Part shown: positions 58,007-64,000 of the stretch, in pieces
Layout: the number at the start of each line of letters is the position of its first letter
How positions within the stretch are numbered: position 1 is the first letter of the stretch
From: Enchytraeus crypticus
Lineage: Eukaryota > Annelida > Clitellata > Enchytraeida > Enchytraeidae
Reading direction: 5' to 3'
NCBI GenBank assembly: GCA_905160935.1
Contig: CAJHZI010000514.1
Span: forward strand, 2,129,501 to 2,193,500
DNA length: 64,000 nucleotides
Position numbers and translations under genes: made by a program
The notes under the pieces: model-generated
Database searches by the model: none
Told to the model about the DNA's origin: nothing
What the model saw: the letters and a program-made list of their open reading frames with translations, nothing else

Positions 58007-61000
58007 ATATATATATATATATATATTAAGATAAATAGTGTACGAAGCAACATAAATTGTTGCAAACGCAAACACTTATATTGATTTGAAACAATTGTAA
58101 TAATTACGTAGAAATTAGGCCTACGATATTTTAATCTATATAGATATTGATAGAATGCTTTATATGGTTTTTATGTTATGGAAATCGAAGAATATTAGGT
58201 GATTATAAGAATATTAAGTGATTATAAGAATATTAAGTGATTATAAGAATATTAATCTGATTAAGCATCTAATTTCTCTGCGCTCATCTAATTTCTCTGC
58301 GCTCATCTAATTTCGCTCATCTAATTTCTCTGCGCTCATCTAATTTCGCTCATCTAATTTCTCTGCGCTCATCTAATTTCGCTCATCTAATTTCTCTGCG
58401 CTCATCTAATTTCGCTCATCTAATTTCTCTGCGCTCATCTAATTTCTCTGCGCTCATCTAATTTCTCTGCGCTCATCTAATTTCGCTCATCTAATTTCTC
58501 TGCGCTCATCTAATTTCGCTCATCTAATTTCTATGCGCTCATCTAATTTCTCTGCGCTCATCTAATTTCTCTGCGCTCATCTAATTTCTCTGCGCTCATC
58601 TAATTTCTCTGCGCTCATCTAATTTCTCTGCGCTCATCTAATTTCTCTGCGCTATGTTCGTAGAGGCGATGTCTCTAGAGGGAGAAGATATTCTAATCAG
58701 CATCTATGAAAACATTAACGATGATCTCAAGGGAACGAGGAGGAAGCTCTACGCTGAGCAGAATAAAGTAAATGCTCTAAGATTATCCTTAACGTTTGCA
58801 AATTTAAAAAACAGTTATGCTTAAAAGTTTCTAAGATGTTTCCTACTATGGAATTCTTCCAAAAATACAGAGATATACAAATATGCAAATATATACATTT
58901 TATACAAATATGTACTGGTTTTATGGCTTAATGGATAGCATGCTTACCTGAGAAGAAGGAGGTCATAAGTTCCAATCTCAGCCGAAATTTCTCTGACAGT
59001 ATCGCTCTTGTCATGCGGAATTCGTGCATTTTGTAATATTGGCAGCAAGTGTTTAACAGCGACTTCTGCATTCAAGTGTTAATTGGATGGTATGAAGAAC
59101 GTCAAATAAATGTAATCTTAAGAAAATGAACAAATAGATAGTTGCTTAATTTGTTGAAACTCTCACATGATAGAATTTGAAAATGAATAGACCTAATTAA
59201 ATGTAAATTTGGCCCTATTAAATCTATATTTTTAAATTAATTTTTCAGATTTCGATGCTTGAAGGTGAAATTAAAGATTTGCAGTGCGAATTTGAGTCAG
59301 ACCGAAGAGATTATTTAAGCACAATCCGAGAGCAAGAGAAAGAACTGAAATATCTCCAGGCAATTATTGATCGCATTCATCCAACTCTGAGGAGAGATTG
59401 CAATTACAGTAGTCTAGTCAGAATAAAAAATATGGCTAAATGGGATGAAAATACGAATCAATGGAATCTGCCATCCATGACAATTGAAAAGACGCAGCTA
59501 CCAACTCCAGGTTAATTTTAACTATTTTTTCAATCAATTAATTTATGTTTTCTGGGCCATTGTTTAGATTTTCTCAACAATAAATCTAAAAGAACTTAAA
59601 GAATTAACTTTATTTAAGCATTTTCTGGAATCAATTTATTTTCCGAGAACTAGTTTTGTTGTCTTTAAAATAATTATATACTTGTAGCAACGATTGCAGA
59701 GTAAGAATAGGTAATAATCTATTTAATTTAAATGTATTGATAGAACAGCAATAAGAACTGTAATACTAATTGTAATGAAACTGTGTTAGATGTTGTCATG
59801 GACGACAGTAGCAATCTAATTGTTGTTATATAATATATTTCTTATTATTTAATTAAGGTGCGCATTCTGCAGAGCAGATGAGAAATGAAGTCATGCCATA
59901 CAGTGACGATGTCAACTATCTCAATGATTTAGACAGAGAAGACAGCATCAAACAGGTATGGAAAGTAGTTTTTTAACTTTCTAACCTACCATGTCTGTCA
60001 ATTTTTGCTTTGGTCTCTGTAGAATGGGCCAAAGTTTGTACACCGTCAAACGTATGAATGAATAAGCAATACTAGAAAACCGCATGAGAATTCGATTTCA
60101 CATCTATTATTATATTAATATTCAGTTGAATGCCACATTTCTTCATATCTAGTAAGGCGAATACTCAATTGAATGATACTTTGCACATCTCCTCTGTGTT
60201 CTTTAGTATGCTTGAAATAAGACTAGGAATATTTATCAGAGTATTTCTATTTAGTGACTCCCAGGAGAGGGAGAAAGTAAAGTATATTTCTACAATTCGA
60301 TCTAATCTAAATGTATTACTTATTGCAATTAAGCTATCATGAAGTAATAACAAATTGTTCATTGTTTAACAATTGTTTAAATAGAATTTTATTTGCAGAA
60401 ATGTATTATATGAATCAATTTTACTTTCATGAGAAGCAGACACAAAAACAGGCTTTAAAAATTTTATTCAGCTTAAAACAGTTGAGTCTCTGACGGCGAG
60501 TCAAAGTAGTAATGTAGTAAAAAAGTAAACAGGCATTGTAGTGAAATGATCAACTGTGTTGATATCTATCATTTTTAGTACCACATGTTTAAACCGTTAG
60601 GAAATTTAGACCATTTTCTATTTAACCAGTCTAGTGAATGCCCGAGATTTTGCTATCAGATCAGCGCGGCTGGGATTCGAAACCACGAGGGCTCAATGCA
60701 CCTCAGGATCTGTCATTTAAAACTTCATGACGTTACCCCTATGAAGTTTTAAATGTCAGATCCTGAGTTTAGTAGTTAAAGCTTTTTAACTTTAGTTTAC
60801 TTAACAATTGAATCAGTGATTATACTTTGAAAAATTTGTAAGCCTTTATCGGTACGATATATTATTGTTTTGCACTGCAGCTAAATTTTTAAGTCTTTTG
60901 ATTTAAATGATTGATGAATTGATCAATCAATATACGTTTAGCCTTCACCCGAGACAAAGTACTGTATTTAATGTAAGTCGGTTGTGTTACGTATGTCTGC

Positions 61001-61919
61001 ATAGTTCATTTATATCTAAGTTAATATGTATATATTTCATTTATTTATTTATATTAATCACTAATGTATATTTTTGTATATACAATTTGTTTTTTATTTA
61101 TGTGAATGCTCCTGTGTTAAAATGCATATATGCTAGGATAGAGTAAACAATTAATTGTATATTTTCACATGTATGTGTTGATATATCCGGATAATAATAA
61201 TAATAATAATAACAATAATATACTGCGCGAAAAATCTTTTCTGTGGCAGCGACTGTCTATTGCTCTCCAGCGATTCAATGCAGTCTGCTTCAGTGGCACT
61301 TTGGCTAAAGCGGCTTCCCAGAGTGCAGAGGAATTATTTTAATCGCTTTTTAAAAAACTTTTAATTAAATAAAGTCTCTTTTATCTTATTTTTTAGCCCA
61401 GGGACCTTTACAGCCCAGAGCATTTAAAAAAAACAATAAAAAAAACAATAATAATAATAATATTAATAATAATAATAAGAAGAAGAAGAAGAACAATATT
61501 AATAATCAAACCTCTAGTTCTTTACACCCGGGGTTAAAAATAAATAAAAAGAATAATAAAGTTATGGAAACGTGCCTAACGTCAGAAATTGTACCAACGT
61601 CAGAAAGGGCATTCGGTTGGTGAGCGCCTTGGCTCCAGAAATGCTACAAAAATTTAAACGAATAGAAGTCTCAAATAGAGGATTGGCTAGTGGTGTAAAA
61701 TAAAATATAAGCACACTTATCATAATTAATGCTTAATAAGTTGCAACTGAACCAATGGCTCAGTTCTTTACAAACACAGTTGGCTTTAGCATAAGCAGAC
61801 ACCAAATTGTTTCCAGAAATAAAAGCATTAGAATCGTCAGCAAAAAAGAGACAGCAAGGCTTGATGATGATGATGATTATGATGCTGATGATGATGATGA
61901 TGATGATGCTGATGATGAC

Positions 61920-61985
<66 letters not shown>

Positions 61986-63496
61986 AACGTGCCTAAGAGG
62001 AAGTATATTAATAATGCACATTATAGTGAGATGATCAACCATGTTGATATTTCAACACCACATGTTTAAATCGTTAGGCGATTTAGTCAAGTTCCATGTA
62101 ACCAGTCCAGTGAATGTCCGATATTTTACTCTCAGATCAGCGCGGCCTGGACTCGAACCCTCGAGAGTTCAATTCATCTCAGGATCTGTCATTTAAAATT
62201 CCATGACGTTACCTTACCTTGCCACTCCCACTGCGCTATTAAAACAGTCAATCCCGTACACATACCTGTATTCTCTATATAAGTGTCACTTAGTTTGATT
62301 TGCTTTAAAATTATATCTAGTTGTAAATGTTCAGTGCATACAAACATGTCGTACTTTCGTATGAAAGTACGACAGTACTTTCGGGACTTTGTGTCAAAAT
62401 TATGTTTTGTAAATGACTGGCGTGAGTAAAATAAACATGAATTTGACTGGAATTCAACGTTACGATTAACGTAAAGAATTATTCTTATTTCCATGCAGAA
62501 GTTGACAGCAAGCAACGGTTCAAATCCTTCGGTGGGATTTCTTGGTTCCAGGGGTCAACAAATAGTACAAAACCAAGCTAAAATGAGAGGTTTATAATTC
62601 AGTTTTATATTTTGATTGAGTGAGATGCACAATTCTAAGTTAAATGTAATGTTTTAATTTTATTGTGTATTATAATCAAATTCGTTAGAGAAAACTTGTT
62701 TAACTCAATTCAAATTCAACAGCCCAAAATTCTTTAAAATTGCGGTTTGTATACTAAAATGCATATTTTGCACTGAACGCACTGCACCATTTTGCCATAA
62801 AAGTGTTCGATTCGAAGTTTGCATTATTTAGTCCAATAATTAAGAGTTGCTTTTATATCTAATGTCGGTGTGATCCTATTCAAACAACGTTTAGTTCTAA
62901 TCTTGTGCACTTAATTTAGTTTAAATAATTTAAAAAAATTAAACCAATATGTTCATTTAAGTTAAATTATTTCCTAAGAATCACGCTTAAAGTAATTAAT
63001 TAGTAATTTAACGATTAATATAATGCATAGTATTATTCCGTAACTTAGGCTGATTATTTCAATCATATAGGCCTAATATTATGGGTAAACAGGATTGTTT
63101 TCTCAGGGTACGACGCCCCTGCCCAGGAAATGTTAGTCGAGGCTGAGGCGGAAGAAAGAGAAGAGTGCAGGCGTTATATACCATGGACCTGCCAGTAGAC
63201 AGTGCATTAAGAGGCAGAGATATGCCTAATTATTGTTACATTCGGCTTATGCAGGTATGGCGCGCAATGGACTGGGAAGTCACAGCGCAAGCGCCAGTGT
63301 TCTGTGCAGCAGGGAGTCCAGCAGCCCGTCTCCTCCGTGGTCTACAGCTGGCGCTAATCACAGTAGCAGCGATATGGATGACGTCGAGACACCACCGGGA
63401 CTTCCAGAACCAAGAAGACCCTTTCGCCTTGAAGCACTCGAGCCTTTAACGCTAAACAAACAAAATAAGAAAATATCTCGTAGGCCTCCTTACTAG
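43565..63496 (+). CDS. KIF17: Kinesin-2 family motor KIF17 (OSM-3 type), 15 exons, 889 aa
   Basis: Homodimeric plus-end microtubule motor for transport in cilia and dendrites. Exons: 43565-43792, 44774-44889, 46069-46238, 47939-48172, 48727-49095, 50462-50553, 52385-52538, 53292-53332, 53608-53954, 57618-57739, 58664-58767, 59249-59510, 59858-59955, 62499-62589, 63255-63496. All are GT-AG and in phase, total 2670 nt with stop. Motor domain about residues 1-335: start [16 protein letters not shown]-loop GQTGSGKS (90-97), switch I NADSSRSH (203-210), switch II DLAGSE (239-244). Neck near 340-370, then coiled coil (exons 6-7), a polar Asn/Asp/Ser-rich linker (exon 9), a VGGE...[12 protein letters not shown] block, a second coiled coil with RRDCNYS (707-713), and a Ser/Pro-rich tail. 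Order and motifs match KIF17 rather than KIF3A/B. Vertebrate KIF17 is about 1030 aa, so the tail and linker are shorter here. Confidence 0.95.
43793..44773. other. KIF17 intron 1, with a 15-bp degenerate repeat
   Basis: 44080-44235 holds a degenerate repeat of about 15 bp (TGAATCAAGTGATGT type). Its complement reads as His-rich frame, an artefact. The rest is AT-rich with no recognised element. Confidence 0.6.
44774..44889 (+). CDS. KIF17: KIF17 exon 2 (P-loop)
   Basis: Acceptor GGTATTTCAG, donor CCCAG|GTGAGA, phase 0 in and 2 out. [20 protein letters not shown] followed by [26 protein letters not shown] is the ATP-binding P-loop. Confidence 0.97.
44890..46068. other. KIF17 intron 2, short repeats and a LINE A end
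   Basis: 45345-45430 holds three to four copies of a 25-bp unit (TTATTATATAGTAATTAAAA type). 45455-45600 is a diverged family A LINE 3' end, plus strand (CGAGGAAGACCGTGATTTG, GATATGAAGAGAAGAGTAGA, AGACAGTGCACTAAGAGAG). Confidence 0.6.
46069..46238 (+). CDS. KIF17: KIF17 exon 3
   Basis: Acceptor ATATTTTAG, donor TTCACG|GTAAGC, phase 2 in and 1 out. It encodes [38 protein letters not shown] and [12 protein letters not shown]. The SYxEIYNExxxDLL helix is a kinesin hallmark. Confidence 0.97.
46994..47406 (-). mobile_element. hAT-like MITE family F, internally deleted
   Basis: Begins CAGTGCCGGATTTAGACC and ends CGATAAATCCGGCCTA. It shares AAAGAAATCTCAGAGGCC and the terminal repeats with 21824-22546 in opposite orientation. 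About 413 bp against 723 bp. The expected terminal CTG is mutated. Confidence 0.75.
47516..47680 (+). mobile_element. tRNA-derived SINE family C, best palindromic copy
   Basis: Arms 47516-47548 and 47551-47583 are complementary at 32 of 33 positions around GG. The right arm holds the A box TGGCGAAGTCGG (47557-47568) and is followed by the B box GGTTCAAATCC (47600-47610), at normal tRNA spacing. Tail CGCTTTCGAGTGAGGAAACT. The left arm therefore carries a second, inverted A box without a B box. Confidence 0.92.
47939..48172 (+). CDS. KIF17: KIF17 exon 4 (switch I and II)
   Basis: Acceptor CTGACAACCAG, donor AAAACAG|GTTCC, phase 1 in and out. [20 protein letters not shown], then [29 protein letters not shown] and [27 protein letters not shown] is switch I, DLAGSE switch II. 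The KDLS-like DLSKH agrees with other kinesin-2 members, supporting this distal acceptor. Confidence 0.95.
48287..48332. repeat. (CT)n microsatellite in KIF17 intron 4
   Basis: CT tract. Intron 4 (48173-48726) holds nothing else recognised. Confidence 0.95.
48727..49095 (+). CDS. KIF17: KIF17 exon 5 (end of motor, neck)
   Basis: Acceptor GAATAATAAG, donor CTTGATG|GTAATT, phase 1 in and out. TNLSL-type helix ([20 protein letters not shown]), [19 protein letters not shown], then [20 protein letters not shown] and the kinesin-2 neck [20 protein letters not shown]. Acceptor lacks a strong pyrimidine tract, but the junction SKTG|ATGDR is exact. Confidence 0.97.
49457..49498. repeat. (AT)n microsatellite
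   Basis: Uninterrupted AT tract. Confidence 0.95.
49700..50345 (-). mobile_element. LINE C-terminal fragment in KIF17 intron 5
   Basis: Minus-strand frame with [20 protein letters not shown] and [20 protein letters not shown]. Before it, across frameshifts, an [12 protein letters not shown]-type segment. TNEEVLxR...RxLxFFGHxxR is the C-terminus of RTE/jockey-like non-LTR elements. A lineage different from family A. Confidence 0.78.
50462..50553 (+). CDS. KIF17: KIF17 exon 6
   Basis: Acceptor CATTTTTCAG, donor AAAAAA|GTATTT, phase 1 in and 0 out. It encodes [20 protein letters not shown] followed by [10 protein letters not shown], a basic linker that starts the coiled coil. DIEAEK is shared with vertebrate KIF17. 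Confidence 0.9.
50763..51065. repeat. 36-bp satellite in KIF17 intron 6
   Basis: About eight copies of a 36-bp unit combining GGGAGTGTGTGGGTGCACAG with TTCTTATCACTGACCA. The last copies are diverged. 36 is a multiple of 3, so several frames stay open on both strands by chance. Confidence 0.96.
51525..51665 (-). mobile_element. tRNA-derived SINE family C (palindromic head)
   Basis: Minus orientation. Tail GTTAACGTCTGTTTCCGCAA, B box from GAATTTGAACCC, head CTTACCGACATCGTCACAGG ... CCAGTTGTGATGTCGGTAAG inverted around CTCCAG. Confidence 0.87.
51845..52165. repeat. 17-bp satellite (AAGTATGACTAATCTTG)n, partly inverted
   Basis: About 15 degenerate copies of AGTATGACTAA(C/T)CTTGA, with one inverted block at 52015-52075 (CTTCATGCTTCAAGACTATT, AAGGTTAATCATATTTCAAG). 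The array ends 220 nt before exon 7. Confidence 0.9.
52385..52538 (+). CDS. KIF17: KIF17 exon 7 (coiled coil)
   Basis: Acceptor TTGATTTTCAG, donor GTCACAG|GTAATT, phase 0 in and 1 out. It encodes [20 protein letters not shown] and [19 protein letters not shown], strongly heptad-like (leucines and charged residues), the stalk. Confidence 0.92.
52539..53291. other. KIF17 intron 7, nothing recognised
   Basis: AT-rich. A short patch at 52850-52915 (TTGTCGCCTTTTACGACAC) resembles the conserved block of family B. Confidence 0.4.
53292..53332 (+). CDS. KIF17: KIF17 exon 8 (41-bp micro-exon)
   Basis: Acceptor GCTTTTTCAG, donor TTTCGAG|GTTAAG, phase 1 in and 0 out. It encodes [13 protein letters not shown]. 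Its acidic composition and phase fit both neighbours. Skipping it would shift the frame. Confidence 0.8.
53608..53954 (+). CDS. KIF17: KIF17 exon 9 (polar linker)
   Basis: 347 bp open without a stop from acceptor TCTTTTGTAG to donor GAAAAG|GTATTA, phase 0 in and 2 out. The peptide is rich in Asn, Asp, Ser and Lys ([20 protein letters not shown] ... [15 protein letters not shown]) and likely disordered. It corresponds to the variable linker of KIF17. No homology inside, only position and splice fit. Confidence 0.88.
53955..54470. other. KIF17 intron 9, proximal part, nothing recognised
   Basis: AT-rich sequence before the LINE. Confidence 0.4.
54477..56710 (+). mobile_element. Jockey-like LINE reverse transcriptase, frameshifted, in KIF17 intron 9
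   Basis: Plus strand, same orientation as the gene. Linker ([39 protein letters not shown]), then RT. Fingers: [20 protein letters not shown], then [16 protein letters not shown]. Palm: [20 protein letters not shown] and [20 protein letters not shown], with the catalytic box damaged to FANADD (normally FADD). Thumb: [18 protein letters not shown]. The C-terminus keeps [18 protein letters not shown], a C-x-C-...-H motif typical of this lineage. At least four frameshifts. The endonuclease is missing. Confidence 0.9.
56884..57575 (+). mobile_element. 5S rRNA-derived SINE, split by a LINE A insertion
   Basis: The head ACGAAGTTAAGCAACGTTGG, CGGTTAGTACTTGGAAATG and GACCACTTTGGAAGACC aligns with the 3' half of 5S rRNA (CGAAGTTAAGCAACGTCGGG, CGGTTAGTACTTGGATGGG). 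The tail (GGCAACGATTACTAATAAT ... GTCTGTCATGTGTGTA at 57463-57575) matches 14166-14465. A LINE sits at 56992-57369. The SINE ends about 43 nt before exon 10. Confidence 0.85.
56992..57369 (-). mobile_element. RTE-like LINE family A, nested, with target-site duplication
   Basis: Minus strand. [52 protein letters not shown], then [20 protein letters not shown] and [17 protein letters not shown], the least damaged copy of this C-terminus. The 3' end is the CT tract at 56992-57000. Flanks GACCAAGTGGT (56981-56991) and GACAAAGTGGT (57370-57380) form an 11-bp duplication with one mismatch. Confidence 0.9.
57618..57739 (+). CDS. KIF17: KIF17 exon 10
   Basis: Acceptor TTATTATGCAG, donor ATAAGAG|GTATTC, phase 2 in and 1 out. 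[20 protein letters not shown], then [19 protein letters not shown]. The VGGE followed by a K/R-rich block is conserved in KIF17. Confidence 0.93.
57740..58265. other. KIF17 intron 10, proximal part: AT microsatellites and a 19-bp repeat
   Basis: (AT)n tracts at 57846-57905 and 57958-58026. Three to four copies of AGAATATTAAGTGATTATA at 58196-58256. It is followed by the CTAAT minisatellite. Confidence 0.9.
58266..58652. repeat. 19/14-bp CTAAT minisatellite at the exon 11 acceptor
   Basis: Two related units alternate irregularly: CTCTGCGCTCATCTAATTT (19 bp) and CGCTCATCTAATTT (14 bp), about 22 units in all. No AG dinucleotide occurs from 58266 until the TAG acceptor at 58662-58663. Each unit ends in CTAATTT, a branch-point-like motif with following pyrimidines. 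Confidence 0.97.
58664..58767 (+). CDS. KIF17: KIF17 exon 11
   Basis: Acceptor TATGTTCGTAG directly after the minisatellite, donor GAATAAA|GTAAATG, phase 1 in and 0 out. It encodes [20 protein letters not shown] and [14 protein letters not shown], corresponding to the LLxVYDxI...RxKLxxxQ region of KIF17. Confidence 0.9.
58768..59248. other. KIF17 intron 11, with a tRNA-like fragment
   Basis: 58924-58990 reads ATGGCTTAATGGATAGCATG (A-box like) and 33 bases on AAGTTCCAATCTCAGC (B-box like GTTCCAATC). It probably is the head of a further tRNA-derived SINE. The stem ends do not pair well enough to call a tRNA gene. Confidence 0.5.
59249..59510 (+). CDS. KIF17: KIF17 exon 12 (second coiled coil, DCNYS)
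   Basis: Acceptor TAATTTTTCAG, donor ACTCCAG|GTTAAT, phase 0 in and 1 out. [60 protein letters not shown] and [12 protein letters not shown]. EIKDLQxEFExxxxDYLxTIRxQE...RRDCNYS is the most characteristic tail segment of KIF17. Confidence 0.96.
59511..59857. other. KIF17 intron 12, nothing recognised
   Basis: AT-rich. Confidence 0.4.
59858..59955 (+). CDS. KIF17: KIF17 exon 13
   Basis: Acceptor TTTAATTAAG, donor CAAACAG|GTATGG, phase 1 in and 0 out. It encodes [20 protein letters not shown] followed by [12 protein letters not shown]. Acidic tail segment placed by phase and open frame. Confidence 0.85.
59956..60534. other. KIF17 intron 13, proximal part, nothing recognised
   Basis: AT-rich. 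Confidence 0.4.
60535..60770 (-). mobile_element. tRNA-derived SINE family D with fold-back head
   Basis: Minus orientation. The B-box complement is GGGATTCGAAACC near 60672 and the body has GAATGCCCGAGATTTTGC. The A-box side is replaced by an inverted copy of its own body: arms 60702-60728 and 60741-60767 (27 bp, one mismatch, 12-nt loop). Confidence 0.88.
60771..62011. other. KIF17 intron 13, central part: simple repeats
   Basis: AAT/AAG-type tracts at 61192-61220 and 61430-61500. (GAT)n at 61864-61982, listed separately. No exon recognised. Confidence 0.6.
61864..61982. repeat. (GAT)n microsatellite
   Basis: About 40 trinucleotide copies with few interruptions. It gives artefactual Asp-rich, Met-rich and Ile-rich frames. 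Confidence 0.97.
62012..62250 (-). mobile_element. tRNA-derived SINE family D
   Basis: Minus orientation. AATGTCCGATATTTTACTC, B-box complement GGACTCGAACCCTCG, AACCC-adjacent TTCATCTCAGGATCTGTCA, and A-box complement CACTGCGCTATTA at the right end. Confidence 0.88.
62499..62589 (+). CDS. KIF17: KIF17 exon 14
   Basis: Acceptor ATTTCCATGCAG, donor AATGAGAG|GTTTAT, phase 0 in and 1 out. It encodes [20 protein letters not shown] followed by [10 protein letters not shown], a Ser/Gln-rich tail piece. Confidence 0.82.
62590..63254. other. KIF17 intron 14, ending with a LINE A fragment
   Basis: AT-rich. 63100-63215 is a family A 3' end, plus strand (GGTACGACGCCCCTGCCCAG, GTTATATACCATGGACCTGC, CAGTAGACAGTGCATTAAGA), ending about 40 nt before the exon 15 acceptor. 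Confidence 0.7.
63255..63496 (+). CDS. KIF17: KIF17 exon 15 (C-terminus and stop)
   Basis: Acceptor GGCTTATGCAG, phase 1, 79 codons then TAG at 63494-63496. Ser/Pro-rich ([20 protein letters not shown]) followed by [19 protein letters not shown]. The high GC of this exon against its flanks supports coding. Confidence 0.88.
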
Positions 63497-63504
63497 CGAG
63501 CGAG

Positions 63505-63633
63505 AAAGTGAGAGAGAGAGAGAGAGAGAGAGAGGGAGTGAGAGAGAGAGAAAGAGAGAGAGAGAAAGAAACAAAGAGAAAGAGAGAGACAAAGAGCGAG
63601 CGAGAGAGAGAGTGTGAAAGAGAAAGAGAGAGG
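63505..63633. repeat. (GA)n microsatellite in the KIF17 3' UTR
   Basis: An impure GA tract starting 9 nt after the stop codon. Confidence 0.95.
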
Positions 63634-63763
63634 GAGGAGATCTAGAGTGACTAGGTTTATTTTAATAAGCATATGCGCTGTAAACAGGAAATGCATTTTT
63701 ATAATTCTGTTACGTAACTCTATAGCTATCAGTCGTGATCTTATTTATCCCACCTCAGGTTTC

Positions 63764-63855
63764 AATAAAATGGAATATCCTAGGCACATATTTAAATATA
63801 TAGAGTTCAATCGCTTGCCGTAATGAGCACCCAGTAAACAGCTAAATTGAATAAA
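63764..63855 (+). terminator. KIF17: KIF17 polyadenylation signal candidates
   Basis: AATAAA at 63764-63769 and again at 63850-63855, 270-360 nt after the stop. Either gives a 3' UTR of ordinary length. The cleavage site cannot be placed. Confidence 0.5.
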
Positions 63856-64000
63856 ATGTTATTTCCTGCATGATTGGTATCTAACTGTGTCATTATGTAG
63901 CATTCATTCATCAAAACAGCAATATTCATTAAGAGTATGAAAATATTAACTCTAAAATGATTTTTATTGTATTTCTGAATGTCTGCTGTAGACGGCTCAT

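Noticed and set aside
58266-58652. CRISPR-like regular repeats
   Set aside because: No unique spacers. Eukaryotic intronic minisatellite. The same applies to the other arrays.
58924-58990. tRNA gene
   Set aside because: A- and B-box-like blocks are present, but acceptor and anticodon stems do not pair. More likely a SINE head.
61671-62069. Asp-, Met- and Ile-rich frames
   Set aside because: Products of the (GAT)n microsatellite.

Overview
This is a window of AT-rich animal nuclear DNA. Genes are split by GT-AG introns into short exons, and more than nine tenths of the window is intron, intergenic DNA, retroposons and simple repeats. The KIF17/OSM-3-type motor implies an organism with cilia. 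The repeat mix (tRNA-derived SINEs, a 5S-rRNA-derived SINE, RTE-like and CR1/L2/jockey-like LINEs, hAT-type MITEs, very long AT, GA/CT and GAT microsatellites) suits an invertebrate metazoan such as a mollusc or another lophotrochozoan, or an invertebrate deuterostome. I cannot name the species or phylum from sequence alone.

Layout. (1) 0.7-5.3 kb: three phase-compatible candidate exons of an unrecognised minus-strand gene, separated by a CR1/L2-like LINE and a SINE-like element. (2) 5.5-15.7 kb: no gene recognised. It holds LINE pieces, a tRNA-SINE broken by a LINE, two inverted hAT-type MITEs and a 5S-derived SINE. (3) 16.0-30.7 kb: the 5' part of a secreted or membrane protein with LDL-receptor class B (YWTD) repeats, plus strand. 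A signal-peptide exon is followed by four YWTD exons whose splice phases agree throughout. A decayed 3.7-kb LINE, a hAT-like MITE and several satellites fill its first intron. Later exons were not recognised. (4) 30.7-42 kb: repeats, LINE remnants and a 21-copy 25-bp satellite. (5) 42.0-63.9 kb: a complete kinesin-2 KIF17 gene on the plus strand, 15 coding exons, 889 codons plus stop, all GT-AG and all in phase. A perfect RFX X-box with a CCAAT box lies 1.5 kb upstream, as expected for a ciliary gene. A jockey-like LINE, two 36-bp/17-bp satellites, tRNA-SINEs and a 5S-SINE lie in its introns.

The most unusual structures are these. Just before KIF17 exon 11 there is a 396-nt AG-free minisatellite containing about 22 copies of CTAAT, so every unit looks like a branch point plus pyrimidine tract. 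A tRNA-derived SINE family carries its A box inside a near-perfect palindrome in most copies. A LINE is flanked by an about 93-bp direct repeat of SINE sequence. Exon models were assembled by hand from reading frames and splice dinucleotides. No alignment or database search was run.
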